This document shows positions 11,705 to 19,241 of a DNA stretch of 23,559 bases, one piece after another. The position numbers were made by a program, and so were the translations under genes. The notes under the pieces were generated by a model. The model was not told the DNA's origin. It did not search any database and saw only the letters and a list, made by a program, of their open reading frames with translations. The DNA lies in the NCBI GenBank assembly GCA_038225015.1, contig JBBRFB010000035.1, forward strand, positions 1-23,559, written 5' to 3'. The DNA is from Schlegelella_A sp038225015. GTDB lineage: Bacteria; Pseudomonadota; Gammaproteobacteria; Burkholderiales; Burkholderiaceae_C. Within the stretch, counting starts at the first letter, position 1, and the number at the start of each line of letters is the position of its first letter.

Positions 11705-11710
11705 TATACT
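11705..11710 (+). promoter_or_regulatory. Predicted -10 of the tRNA gene
   Basis: TATACT (5 of 6 to consensus) ends 10 bp before the mature tRNA 5' end and is followed by a GC-rich stretch (CGCGGG), as is common at stable-RNA promoters. No good -35 is seen at the right distance. Confidence 0.5.
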
Positions 11711-11720
11711 CGCGGGCTCA

Positions 11721-11797
<77 letters not shown>

Positions 11798-11864
11798 GAC
11801 GCCGCGGCCCGATGGCCCTCTTATCGCCCGGAGCCATCGGCCCGGCCGGCGCCCGAAAGACGAC

Positions 11865-12269
11865 ATGCATCGCCCTGCCCTCGCCGCACTCCTCGCCTGC
11901 GTTCTCGCGCTGCTGCTCTCTTGCGCCTCCGACACGCCGGCCGACAGCTCGCCGCAACGCAATTTCCCGCAAAAGGCGCTGCGCGGCGACCTGACCTTCG
12001 GAATCACTCCCGAGGTGCGGCTCAACGGCCGGCCGGCGAGGCTGGCGCCGGGTGCACGAATCCACGATGCCAACAACATGACGGTCGTCCCTGGCGGGCT
12101 CACCGGCGGCCGCTTTCTCGTGCACTACACGACCGACCTCTATGGACTGGTCCACGATGTCTGGATCCTCACGCCGTCGGAGGCGGCCCGCGAGCCCTGG
12201 CCGACGACGCCGGAGGAAGCACAGAAGTGGATCTTCTCGCCGTCGGCGCAGGCATGGGCCAAGCCCTGA
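11865..12269 (+). CDS. Small lipoprotein of unknown function upstream of miaB
   Basis: 134 residues. The N-terminus is a lipoprotein signal: a short basic start, a hydrophobic run and the lipobox LLSC with lipidated C20. The mature part has no known catalytic motif that I recognise. Conserved-looking stretches are VRLNGRPARLAPGARI, ANNMTVV and YTTDLYGLVHDVWILT, and it ends in a Trp/Pro-rich tail. It follows the tRNA gene by 67 bp, and its stop is only 7 bp before the miaB GTG, so the two genes are probably co-transcribed. Ribosome binding is weak (GAAAG). Such a protein beside miaB seems to be a betaproteobacterial arrangement, from memory. Location in the cell envelope is inferred from the lipobox; function unknown. 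Confidence 0.82.
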   Translation: MHRPALAALLACVLALLLSCASDTPADSSPQRNFPQKALRGDLTFGITPEVRLNGRPARLAPGARIHDANNMTVVPGGLTGGRFLVHYTTDLYGLVHDVWILTPSEAAREPWPTTPEEAQKWIFSPSAQAWAKP

Positions 12270-12276
12270 GCGCCCG

Positions 12277-13617
12277 GTGAGCAAGGCGCCGGCCGCGGCG
12301 CCGCGGGTCTTCGTCAAGACCTTCGGCTGCCAGATGAATGTCTACGACTCGGCCAAGATGGCCGACGTGCTGCACGCCGCCGCCGGCTACGAGCCGACCG
12401 ACGACATAGAAGAGGCCGACCTCATCCTCTTCAACACCTGCTCCGTGCGCGAGAAGGCACAGGAGAAGGTGTTCAGCGATCTCGGTCGGGTGCGCCACCT
12501 GAAGGAAAAGGGCGCGCTGATCGGCGTCGGCGGCTGTGTCGCCAGCCAGGAAGGCGCGGCGATCGTCGAGCGCGCCCCCTATGTCGACCTCGTGTTCGGG
12601 CCGCAGACGCTGCACCGCCTGCCCGCCATGCTCGAGCGACGCCAGGCGCTCGGCCGGCCGCAGGTCGACATCAGCTTTCCCGAGATCGAGAAGTTCGACC
12701 ATCTGCCGCCCGCCCGGGTGACCGGGCCGACGGCGTTCGTCTCGATCATGGAAGGCTGCTCCAAGTACTGCTCTTACTGCGTCGTTCCCTACACCCGGGG
12801 CGAGGAAGTGTCGCGACCGCTCGGCGACGTGCTCGCCGAGATCGCCGGCCTTGCCGACGCCGGCGTCCGCGAAGTCACGCTGCTCGGCCAGAACGTCAAC
12901 GCCTACCGTGGCGCGGTCGGTACCGCGGGCAACGTCGCCGACTTCGCGACGCTTCTCGATCACGTTGCAGCGATGGCCGGCATCGAGCGGATCCGCTACA
13001 CGACGAGCCATCCGAAGGAGTTCGGCCAGCGCCTCGTCGACGCCCACGCCCGTATCGGCAAGCTCGCCGGGCACGTTCACCTGCCCGTCCAGCACGGCAG
13101 CGACCGGATCCTCGCCGCGATGAAGCGCGGCTACACCGCGCTCGAATTCAAGAGCACGGTGAAGAAGCTGCGTGCCGCAAGGCCCGGCATCAGGGTCTCG
13201 AGCGACTTCATCGTCGGCTTTCCGGGCGAGACCGCGGCCGACTTCGAGCGAACGATGACCCTCGTCGCCGACGTCGGCTTCGACCACAGCTTCAGCTTCG
13301 TCTACAGCCCCCGCCCCGGCACGCCCGCAGCAGCGCTCGCCGACGACACCCCGGCGAGCGAGAAGCTGGCGCGCCTGCAGCGGCTGCAGGCCGCGATCGA
13401 GCAAAACGGCAACGCCATCAGCGCCTCGCTGGTCGGCTCGGTACAGCGCCTCGTCGTCGAAGGCCCGGCCCGCAAAGGCGTCGGCGAGCTGGCCGGCCGG
13501 ACCGGCTGCAACCGTGTCGTCAACTTCGCCGGCCCGGCGAGCCGCATCGGTCAGCTCGTCGACACCACGATCACCGAGGTACGCGGCCATTCCCTGCGCG
13601 GCGAGCTCGTCGCCTGA
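12277..13617 (+). CDS. miaB: tRNA-2-methylthio-N6-dimethylallyladenosine synthase MiaB
   Basis: Radical SAM methylthiotransferase that converts i6A37 to ms2i6A37 in tRNAs reading UNN codons. It has 446 residues. The N-terminal UPF0004 domain has three cluster cysteines, C18 (FGCQMN), C55 (NTCSVRE) and C87 (GGCVASQ). The radical SAM cluster C161-x3-C165-x2-C168 (GCSKYCSYC) and the typical VVPYTRGEE follow. A C-terminal TRAM domain (about 380-446) binds tRNA. The GTG at 12277 is chosen because it lies just before the conserved RVFVKTFGCQ; the frame is open further upstream but overlaps the lipoprotein gene. In many relatives miaB precedes phoH and ybeY; here it does not, since the next gene is on the opposite strand. 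Very secure. Confidence 0.97.
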   Translation: MSKAPAAAPRVFVKTFGCQMNVYDSAKMADVLHAAAGYEPTDDIEEADLILFNTCSVREKAQEKVFSDLGRVRHLKEKGALIGVGGCVASQEGAAIVERAPYVDLVFGPQTLHRLPAMLERRQALGRPQVDISFPEIEKFDHLPPARVTGPTAFVSIMEGCSKYCSYCVVPYTRGEEVSRPLGDVLAEIAGLADAGVREVTLLGQNVNAYRGAVGTAGNVADFATLLDHVAAMAGIERIRYTTSHPKEFGQRLVDAHARIGKLAGHVHLPVQHGSDRILAAMKRGYTALEFKSTVKKLRAARPGIRVSSDFIVGFPGETAADFERTMTLVADVGFDHSFSFVYSPRPGTPAAALADDTPASEKLARLQRLQAAIEQNGNAISASLVGSVQRLVVEGPARKGVGELAGRTGCNRVVNFAGPASRIGQLVDTTITEVRGHSLRGELVA

Positions 13618-13642
13618 GCGAGTGGCGGAGCGGCCGCCGTGG

Positions 13643-13921
13643 CTAGCCGGCGCGGCGCAGACCCACCCACCAGAGGGCGGCGGCGCAGGCCAGCACCATC
13701 GCCACGTAGGTGATCATCTTGCCGTCGTGCTCGAACGCCAGCAAGCCGCCGACGGACACTGCCGCGCAGGCCAGCGATGCCGCCGCCCAGAGGCGCCGCC
13801 AGCTCACCCCGGCCAGTTCGCGCCGCCAGACGACCTTGGTCGCCAGGGCGGCGAACAGACCGACAAGCACGGCCGGTGCGAAGAAGTTGGCGACGTGCCA
13901 GAAGGCGTCGGACAGTGGCAT
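13643..13921 (-). CDS. Small membrane protein, three TM segments, unknown function
   Basis: 92 residues with three predicted membrane helices at about 12-31, 43-63 and 68-87. A basic loop (WRRELAGVSWRR) separates the first two, so that loop is probably cytoplasmic. No catalytic motif is visible. The composition and the divergent position next to hemA resemble a small conserved hypothetical protein of betaproteobacteria. It converges with miaB (25 bp gap) and diverges from hemA (107 bp gap). A weak GAGCG lies before the ATG. Its promoter would share the region with that of hemA. Codon use fits a real gene: hydrophobic codons follow the frame throughout. Confidence 0.75.
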   Translation of the reverse strand: MPLSDAFWHVANFFAPAVLVGLFAALATKVVWRRELAGVSWRRLWAAASLACAAVSVGGLLAFEHDGKMITYVAMVLACAAALWWVGLRRAG

Positions 13922-13960
13922 GCGGCGCTCAGGACGAGTCAGGCGTGGGTGACGATCGGG

Positions 13961-13994
13961 TCGACGGCCGGCGGTTACATTCGATCGACGGCCG
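13961..13994. repeat. Direct repeat TCGACGGCCG x2 upstream of hemA
   Basis: The 10-mer TCGACGGCCG occurs at 13961-13970 and again at 13985-13994, start-to-start 24 bp. The second copy abuts the place where a hemA -35 would be. In addition TCGATCGA occurs at 13981-13988 and at 14022-14029, flanking the promoter. These could be operator sites, but chance is possible in GC-rich DNA. Confidence 0.4.
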
Positions 13995-14016
13995 TGCTCG
14001 CCAAGGCCGCGAATTT

Positions 14017-14022
14017 TATAAT
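14017..14022 (+). promoter_or_regulatory. hemA -10 element, predicts a leaderless mRNA
   Basis: A perfect TATAAT lies in a short AT-rich stretch, six bases before the hemA ATG. With the usual seven-base distance, transcription would start at the A of the ATG (14029). No Shine-Dalgarno precedes the ATG, which fits a leaderless message. No good -35 is present at 16-18 bp upstream. Confidence 0.6.
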
Positions 14023-14028
14023 CGATCG

Positions 14029-15312
14029 ATGAGCGTCTTCGCCCTGGGGCTCAACCACACGACCGCGCCCGTCGACCTGCGCGGACGCTTCGCGCTGGCG
14101 CCACAGCAACTGGGCTCGGCGCTCTTGGGCTTTCGCAGCCGGCTCGAGCGGATCGACGAGGTCGCGATCGTCTCGACCTGCAACCGGACCGAGCTCTACG
14201 TCGGCGCCGACATCGGCGCGATCGCGCCGGCGGTCGAGTGGCTCGCCGGGCTGGGCGGCGTGCCCAGCGACACGCTGCGCTCGCATACCTACGTGCTCGA
14301 GGGCCCCTCGGCGGCCCGGCACGCGTTTCGGGTCGCCAGCGGCCTCGACTCGATGGTCCTCGGCGAGCCGCAGATCCTCGGCCAGTTGAAGCAGGCGGTG
14401 CGCGAGGCAAGCAGCGCCGGAACGCTGGGCAGCACCCTGCAGCAGATGTTCCAGCGCTCGTTTTCGGTGGCCAAGGAAGTCCGCAGCTCGACCGAGATCG
14501 GCATGCACTCCATCAGCATGGCCGCCGCCGCCGTGCGCCTCGCGTCGCAGCTCTTCGAAGACCTCCGCGAGACGAGCATCCTCTTCGTCGGCGCCGGCGA
14601 GATGATCGAGCTCGCCGCCACCCATTTCGCAGCACGTGAGCCGCGCCTCGTCGCCATCGCCAACCGCAGCGGCGAGCGTGCCGAGGAGCTGGGTGCGCGC
14701 TTCTCGGGCCAGGCGATGGCGCTCACCGACCTGCCGGCGCGCCTGGCCGAGTTCGACATCGTGGTCTCGTGCACCGCGAGCTCGCTGCCGATCATCGGCC
14801 TCGGCGCCGTCGAGCGGGCGATCAAGGCACGCCGCCACCGGCCGATGTTCATGCTCGACCTTGCGGTACCGAGAGACATCGAAGCGGAAGTGGCCCGCCT
14901 CTCGGACGTCTACCTCTACACGCTCGACGACCTGTCGGCACTTGTCCAGACCGCCGGGGAAAAGCGCGACGCCGCGGTCGCGCAGGCGGAGGCGATCATC
15001 GAGACCGGCGTGCGCAGCTTCGTGCAATGGCTCGACCGCCGCGGCTCGATCCCGCTGATCCAGGCGCTGAACGCGCAGGCCGACGACTGGCGCTCGCTCG
15101 AGATCGCACGGGCCAAGAAGCTCCTCGCCGGCGGCGAAGACGTGGGTGTCGTCCTCGACATGCTGTCGAAAGGCCTGACGCAGAAGATGCTGCACGGCAC
15201 CCTGGCCGAACTTCGCGCCGCCGAAGGCGACGAGCGCCTGCGCCTGGCCGATACCGTGTCGCGCCTCTTCCTGCGCGCCAGGGGGCGCGACAAGGCCGAC
15301 GGCAAGCGATAG
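14029..15312 (+). CDS. hemA: Glutamyl-tRNA reductase HemA
   Basis: First enzyme of the C5 route to tetrapyrroles: reduces glutamyl-tRNA(Glu) to glutamate-1-semialdehyde with NADPH. It has 427 residues. The catalytic domain begins FALGLNHTTAPVDLR, and the nucleophile C51 sits in VSTCNRTELY. The NADPH-binding domain has GAGEM at 188-192. The C-terminal dimerisation helix region is complete. The ATG at 14029 is fixed by the conserved N-terminus; the open frame upstream of it contains stop-free but non-homologous sequence. prfA follows after 89 bp on the same strand, the usual hemA-prfA-prmC order. The product supplies haem, which links it loosely to the ccsA-like gene elsewhere in the window. 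Secure. Confidence 0.97.
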   Translation: MSVFALGLNHTTAPVDLRGRFALAPQQLGSALLGFRSRLERIDEVAIVSTCNRTELYVGADIGAIAPAVEWLAGLGGVPSDTLRSHTYVLEGPSAARHAFRVASGLDSMVLGEPQILGQLKQAVREASSAGTLGSTLQQMFQRSFSVAKEVRSSTEIGMHSISMAAAAVRLASQLFEDLRETSILFVGAGEMIELAATHFAAREPRLVAIANRSGERAEELGARFSGQAMALTDLPARLAEFDIVVSCTASSLPIIGLGAVERAIKARRHRPMFMLDLAVPRDIEAEVARLSDVYLYTLDDLSALVQTAGEKRDAAVAQAEAIIETGVRSFVQWLDRRGSIPLIQALNAQADDWRSLEIARAKKLLAGGEDVGVVLDMLSKGLTQKMLHGTLAELRAAEGDERLRLADTVSRLFLRARGRDKADGKR

Positions 15313-15401
15313 CGCTGCCGGCGGTGCGGGCGCGACAGCGCCGCCGCGTTGATGCCATGCGCCTTTAGTCCTTAGCCTCCACCCCTGCCGACCGCATCGC
15401 C

Positions 15402-16499
15402 ATGAAGGACAGTCTTCGCCTGCAGCTCGAACGCCTGGCCCTGCGCCTGGGCGAGCTCGACGCGACCCTGTCCGACCCGGCCGTCGCTGCCGACATGAAG
15501 CGCTTTCGCGAGCTGAGCCGCGAGCACGCCGAAGCGTCCGGGCTGGTCGAGCTGTTCCGCCGCTACCAGGGACGCGAGGGCGACCTCGCGGCGGCCGCGG
15601 AACTGCGCGCCGAATCGAGCGGCGACGCAGCCATGCTCGCCCTGGCCGACGACGAGTCGCAGGCGGCGCGCGCCGACCTCGAGCGCCTGCACGCCGCCTT
15701 GCAGGCGGCGCTCCTGCCGCGCGACCCCGACGACGCCAGGAACGTCTTCATCGAGGTCCGCGCCGGCACCGGCGGCGACGAATCGGCTCTCTTCGCCGGC
15801 GAGCTCGCCCGCATGTACCTGCGCCACGCCGAGCGCCGCGGTTGGCACAGCGAGGTGATGTCGGAAAGCGCCAGCGACCTGGGCGGCTACAAGGAGGTCG
15901 TCTTCCGGATCGAGGGCGACGACGTATACGCGGCGCTGAAGTTCGAGTCGGGTGGGCACCGCGTGCAGCGCGTGCCCGTGACCGAGACGCAGGGCCGCAT
16001 ACACACCAGCGCCTGCACCGTCGCCGTGCTGCCCGAGCCCGACGCCGCGGAGGAGCTGACGCTCGATCCGAGCGAGCTCAGGATCGACACCATCCGGGCC
16101 AGCGGCGCCGGCGGCCAGCACGTCAACAAGACCGACAGCGCCATCCGTGTCACCCACCTGCCTACCGGGATCGTCGCCGAATGCCAGGACGACCGCTCCC
16201 AGCACCGCAACAAGGCGAAGGCGCTGGCCGTGCTCACGGCCCGCCTGCGCGACCGCGAACGCTCGGAACGCGAGGCCAGGGAAGCGGCGACGCGCAAGAG
16301 CCTGGTCGGCAGCGGCGACCGCAGCGACCGCATCCGCACCTACAACTTCGCCCAGGGGCGCGTCACCGACCACCGCATCGGCCTGACGCTCTACAAGCTG
16401 CAGGCCATCCTCGACGGCGACCTTGGCGAGATCATCGCTGCCCTGCAGGCGGCGCGGGCCGCCGAACAGCTGGCGTCGCTCGAGAGCGGCGGCGCGTGA
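15402..16499 (+). CDS. prfA: Peptide chain release factor 1
   Basis: Cytoplasmic release factor that reads UAA and UAG and triggers peptidyl-tRNA hydrolysis on the ribosome. It has 365 residues, the normal RF1 length. The codon-recognition tripeptide is PVT at 192-194, which is the RF1 type (RF2 has SPF). The catalytic GGQ is at 237-239 in SGAGGQHVNKTDSA; Q239 is the methylation site of PrmC. A helical N-terminal domain (1-100) precedes domain 2. No clear Shine-Dalgarno is seen before the ATG. Its stop overlaps the GTG of prmC, coupling the substrate with its modifying enzyme. Secure. Confidence 0.97.
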   Translation: MKDSLRLQLERLALRLGELDATLSDPAVAADMKRFRELSREHAEASGLVELFRRYQGREGDLAAAAELRAESSGDAAMLALADDESQAARADLERLHAALQAALLPRDPDDARNVFIEVRAGTGGDESALFAGELARMYLRHAERRGWHSEVMSESASDLGGYKEVVFRIEGDDVYAALKFESGGHRVQRVPVTETQGRIHTSACTVAVLPEPDAAEELTLDPSELRIDTIRASGAGGQHVNKTDSAIRVTHLPTGIVAECQDDRSQHRNKAKALAVLTARLRDRERSEREAREAATRKSLVGSGDRSDRIRTYNFAQGRVTDHRIGLTLYKLQAILDGDLGEIIAALQAARAAEQLASLESGGA

Positions 16500-17350
16500 G
16501 TACGGCGGCGCCGTCATTTGCGGTCGCCGACGCCGTGGCAGACGCCCGGCGCCAGGGCGTCTCCCGGCTCGACGCCGAACTGCTCCTCGCCCGCCTGCTC
16601 GGCCGGCCGCGCAGCGCCCTGATCGCCCACGACGACCAGACTCTGGACGACCGCCAGGCGGACCGCTGGCGCGACCTGCTGGCGCAGCGCGCCGGGGGCG
16701 TCCCTCTCGCCTACCTGCTCGGCGAAAAGGAGTTCTTCGGCCACCTGCTCGCGGTAACGCCGGCCGTCCTCGTGCCCCGGCCCGAGACCGAGCTGCTGGT
16801 CGAATGGGCGGCGGAGATCCTGGCCGAAGCGGGCGCTCCCGCGCACCCGGCGGTCGCCGACCTCGGCACCGGCAGCGGCGCGATCGCCCTCGCCGTCAAG
16901 CACCTGGCGCCGCACGCACGGGTGGCGGCCAGCGACATCAGTGCGGCAGCCCTGGCCGTCGCCGCGGCGAACGCACGCCGCCTGGGGCTCGACATCGAAC
17001 TGCTCGAGGGCGCCTGGTGGAGGGCCCTGGCCGAGCGCCGGTTCGACCTCGTGCTCGCCAATCCGCCCTACCTCGATGCTGCCGACCCTCACCTGCCGGC
17101 GCTCCGACACGAGCCTCGACAGGCATTGACGCCGGGCGCCGACGGCCTGGCAGCGCTCGCGGAGATCGTGCGGGGCGCACCCCCGCACCTCGTCGCCGGC
17201 GGCTGGCTCGTCGTCGAGCACGGCTGCGAGCAGGCGTCGCCCGTCCGCTCGATGTTCAGAGCCGACGACTGGACGGACGTCTCGACCCGCACCGACCTGG
17301 CCGGCTTGCCGCGGGCGACTGGCGGCCGCCGCCGACCGCCGCGACGCTAA
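16496..17350 (+). CDS. prmC: Peptide chain release factor N5-glutamine methyltransferase PrmC
   Basis: Methylates the GGQ glutamine of RF1 and RF2 using S-adenosylmethionine. It has 284 residues. The helical N-terminal domain recognises release factors (SRLDAELLLARLLG). The conserved VPRPETELLVEW follows. The SAM-binding motif DLGTGSG is at 122-128, and the catalytic NPPY is at 189-192. It ends in TDLAGLPRATGGR, typical of the family, plus a short arginine/proline tail. The start is GTG, overlapping the prfA stop by 4 bp (GTGA). The open frame extends upstream through prfA in another frame and is not coding there. Secure. Confidence 0.96.
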   Translation: MSTAAPSFAVADAVADARRQGVSRLDAELLLARLLGRPRSALIAHDDQTLDDRQADRWRDLLAQRAGGVPLAYLLGEKEFFGHLLAVTPAVLVPRPETELLVEWAAEILAEAGAPAHPAVADLGTGSGAIALAVKHLAPHARVAASDISAAALAVAAANARRLGLDIELLEGAWWRALAERRFDLVLANPPYLDAADPHLPALRHEPRQALTPGADGLAALAEIVRGAPPHLVAGGWLVVEHGCEQASPVRSMFRADDWTDVSTRTDLAGLPRATGGRRRPPRR

Positions 17351-17542
17351 CCGACGGTCACAACGATCACCTGCTGTCGCAAGCGGGTCGCCATCGTCGT
17401 GCAAAAGACGCGCGGCCGGCCGAGTCGACCCGCCGTTCGGCGCCGCAACAACACGCGATCTTCCGGCGGGGAATAGGATGACCCTCCAGGCGTGCGGCAT
17501 CAGCGTCCGCCTCGGCCCCCCAGCTCGATCGAGGAGGTTGCC

Positions 17543-18178
17543 ATGCGATTCCTGCCCTGCCTTGTCGTTGCCTGCCTGGCCGCGCTCGCCACGGCAGCCG
17601 CACGCGCCGACGGCGACGGCCTCTCAGCCGACTCGCGCCGGGCTCCCTGGGACCACGTGCAGGGTCGGATCGCCTATGCCACAGAGCTGCCGGGCCAGCG
17701 GACCGGTTTCGCTGGCGTCGAGACGAGCGGCCTCAAGGTTCGCGGCGTGAGCGTCATGGGCGACGTCTATTTTGGCGACGACCGCTCCGTCGGCCGGGTC
17801 CGAGGCGGCGGCTTTCGCGCCACCAGCGGCCTCATCGTCGGTGCCCACGACCAGCTCTGGGGCACCTCGGCGGCGGCATCCGCCTACGCGCCCGTGAGCG
17901 TCGAACGACGGGTGTTCGGCCAGGCACCCGGCCTCCCCCGCCTGCTCAACGACGGGGCCACGGATAGCGGCACCCTGCCTTACCTGGGCATCGGCTACAG
18001 CCGGCTCACCGCCCGCAGCGGCTGGAGCTTCAGCGCCGACCTCGGCGTGGTCTCGCTGAGTCCGGGCAACGCCACGCGCTTCGGCCGAGTCTTCGGCGGG
18101 GGCCAGAGCCTCGACGACGTCATCCGCGACATGCGACTGTCACCGGTGCTGCAGCTCGGCGCTTCCTACGCCTTCTAA
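17543..18178 (+). CDS. Secreted protein, probable outer-membrane beta-barrel, unknown function
   Basis: 211 residues. A signal peptide ends near residue 22 (AAARA before DGDG). The mature part is rich in Gly, Ser and aromatic residues in alternating patterns (SVMGDVYFG, GGGFRATSGLIVG, YLGIGYSRL, GWSFSADLGVVSL). It ends with LGASYAF, and a C-terminal phenylalanine is typical of barrels handled by the BAM complex. SLDDVIRDMRLSPVLQLG before the end looks conserved with hypothetical proteins of Burkholderiales, from memory. A strong Shine-Dalgarno (GAGGAGG, 5 bases before the ATG) fixes the start; the frame extends 17 codons upstream. It lies 192 bp after prmC. That gap has an inverted repeat (17393-17400 with 17426-17433) but no clear promoter. 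Ligand and role are unknown. Confidence 0.8.
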   Translation: MRFLPCLVVACLAALATAAARADGDGLSADSRRAPWDHVQGRIAYATELPGQRTGFAGVETSGLKVRGVSVMGDVYFGDDRSVGRVRGGGFRATSGLIVGAHDQLWGTSAAASAYAPVSVERRVFGQAPGLPRLLNDGATDSGTLPYLGIGYSRLTARSGWSFSADLGVVSLSPGNATRFGRVFGGGQSLDDVIRDMRLSPVLQLGASYAF

Positions 18179-18183
18179 GTCAC

Positions 18184-18203
18184 TTGCCGCCCCCGAGCGG
18201 CAA
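18184..18203 (+). terminator. Weak hairpin after the barrel-like gene
   Basis: TTGCCGC and GCGGCAA form a 7-bp stem around a 6-base loop, 5 bp after the stop codon at 18178. There is no T-run, so it is at best a weak or Rho-assisted terminator, or a 3' protective hairpin. Confidence 0.35.
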
Positions 18204-18235
18204 CAACCCTCGGCAGGCGGCGGCGACGGTTCGCG

Positions 18236-18241
18236 TATAAA
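18236..18241 (+). promoter_or_regulatory. Predicted -10 of grxD
   Basis: TATAAA (5 of 6) lies 33 bp before the grxD ATG and would give a leader of about 27 nt. No convincing -35 is seen at 16-18 bp upstream. It is the only AT-rich hexamer of this kind in the gap. Confidence 0.45.
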
Positions 18242-18274
18242 GTCGCTGTTCCCTTTCCTTCGGCGGCAAGACAT

Positions 18275-18592
18275 ATGAGCGACGTTCAAAAGCGCATCGA
18301 CGACCTCGTCAAGGGCCATCGGGTCGTCCTCTTCATGAAGGGCACCTCGCAGTTCCCGATGTGTGGCTTTTCCGGCCGGGCGATCCAGATCCTCAAGGCC
18401 TGCGGCCTCAGCGACCTGACGACGGTCAACGTCCTCGAAGACCAGGAGATCCGGGAAGGCATCAAGGCCTACGCCAATTGGCCGACGATCCCGCAGCTCT
18501 ACGTCAACGGCGAATTCGTCGGTGGCTCGGACATCATGACCGAGATGTACGAGGCCGGCGAATTGCATCAGGCGCTCGGCGTCGCCGCCTGA
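18275..18592 (+). CDS. grxD: Monothiol glutaredoxin GrxD (Grx4 family)
   Basis: CGFS-type monothiol glutaredoxin that carries [2Fe-2S] clusters with glutathione and works with BolA-type partners in iron-sulfur trafficking. It has 105 residues, a single thioredoxin-fold domain. The active site C30-G31-F32-S33 sits in KGTSQFPMCGFS. The cis-proline loop NWPTIPQLYVNG and the GGSDIM glutathione-binding motif are intact. The Shine-Dalgarno is weak (GGCAAG). It is placed downstream of prmC in the hemA-prfA-prmC group but separated by the barrel-like gene. It converges with the transglycosylase gene 16 bp away. Secure. Confidence 0.97.
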   Translation: MSDVQKRIDDLVKGHRVVLFMKGTSQFPMCGFSGRAIQILKACGLSDLTTVNVLEDQEIREGIKAYANWPTIPQLYVNGEFVGGSDIMTEMYEAGELHQALGVAA

Positions 18593-18608
18593 ACCCGGCC
18601 GCGGGCGC

Positions 18609-19241
18609 TCAGCCGGCCGACGACTCCCAGGCGCGGCGCGCGCCGAAGACCGCGTTCGGGTACTCCGGACGGCCGCGGCTGCCGTTGTAGCGGCCGAGCG
18701 CCAGGTAGAGATCGCCGCGCTCGAGATCGAGGTAGTGGCGCAAGATGACGCAGCCGAAGCGCAGGTTGGTCTGCATGTGGAACAGCCGGGCGACGTCGCC
18801 GTCGCCGATGAGGCGGGCCCAGAACGGCATCACCTGCATGTAGCCGCGCGCTCCGGCGATGCTGATTGCGTACTTGCGAAAGCCGCTTTCCACCTGAACC
18901 AGGCCGAGCGTCAGGGCCGGCTCGAGACCGGCGCGCTTGCTCTCGTACCACAGCGTCTGCAGGAAATTGACCCGGGTGACGAGGTCGGCGTCGCGACGCT
19001 TCAGCCGCTCGCTCATCGCCGCCAGCCACTTCAGGTGGGCGATCCGCTGCTCGATGGTGTCGAACACCGGTTTCGGCGGCGCCCGATCGGCGACGGCGGC
19101 CGACAAGGCGGTGCGAACGGCGTTCGCCAGCGGCTCCTCGACCTGGTTGCCGGCACGGGCTGCGCCCGGCCACGCCGCGGCGAGCGCCAAGGCGGCGAGG
19201 GCGCGCCGCTCTCTGCCGAGGCCAGAGAGCGCCGACCTCAT
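18609..19241 (-). CDS. Lytic transglycosylase (SLT domain, family 1)
   Basis: Envelope enzyme that cleaves the MurNAc-GlcNAc bond of peptidoglycan, forming anhydro-muropeptides, the kind of product AmpD later processes. It has 210 residues. A signal peptide is likely (1-30, ending AARA). The SLT domain covers about 95-200. The catalytic glutamate is E118 in LVQVESGFRKYAIS, followed by the family motif ARGYMQVMPFW and later LALGRYNGS. It is short and has no LysM or other binding domain. Its ATG overlaps the proS stop by 4 bp, so the two genes are co-transcribed. A transglycosylase after proS is a common betaproteobacterial arrangement. I give no gene symbol because members of this family are not named consistently. 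Confidence 0.92.
   Translation of the reverse strand: MRSALSGLGRERRALAALALAAAWPGAARAGNQVEEPLANAVRTALSAAVADRAPPKPVFDTIEQRIAHLKWLAAMSERLKRRDADLVTRVNFLQTLWYESKRAGLEPALTLGLVQVESGFRKYAISIAGARGYMQVMPFWARLIGDGDVARLFHMQTNLRFGCVILRHYLDLERGDLYLALGRYNGSRGRPEYPNAVFGARRAWESSAG

Noticed and set aside
11803..11850. Inverted repeat after the tRNA gene as a terminator
   Set aside because: CCGATGGC and GCCATCGG pair over 8 bp, but the loop is about 16 bases and no T-run follows. It may be chance, and the lipoprotein gene follows closely.
12169..13590. Minus-strand open frame of 473 codons opposite miaB
   Set aside because: Mirror of the MiaB frame, with no recognisable domain.
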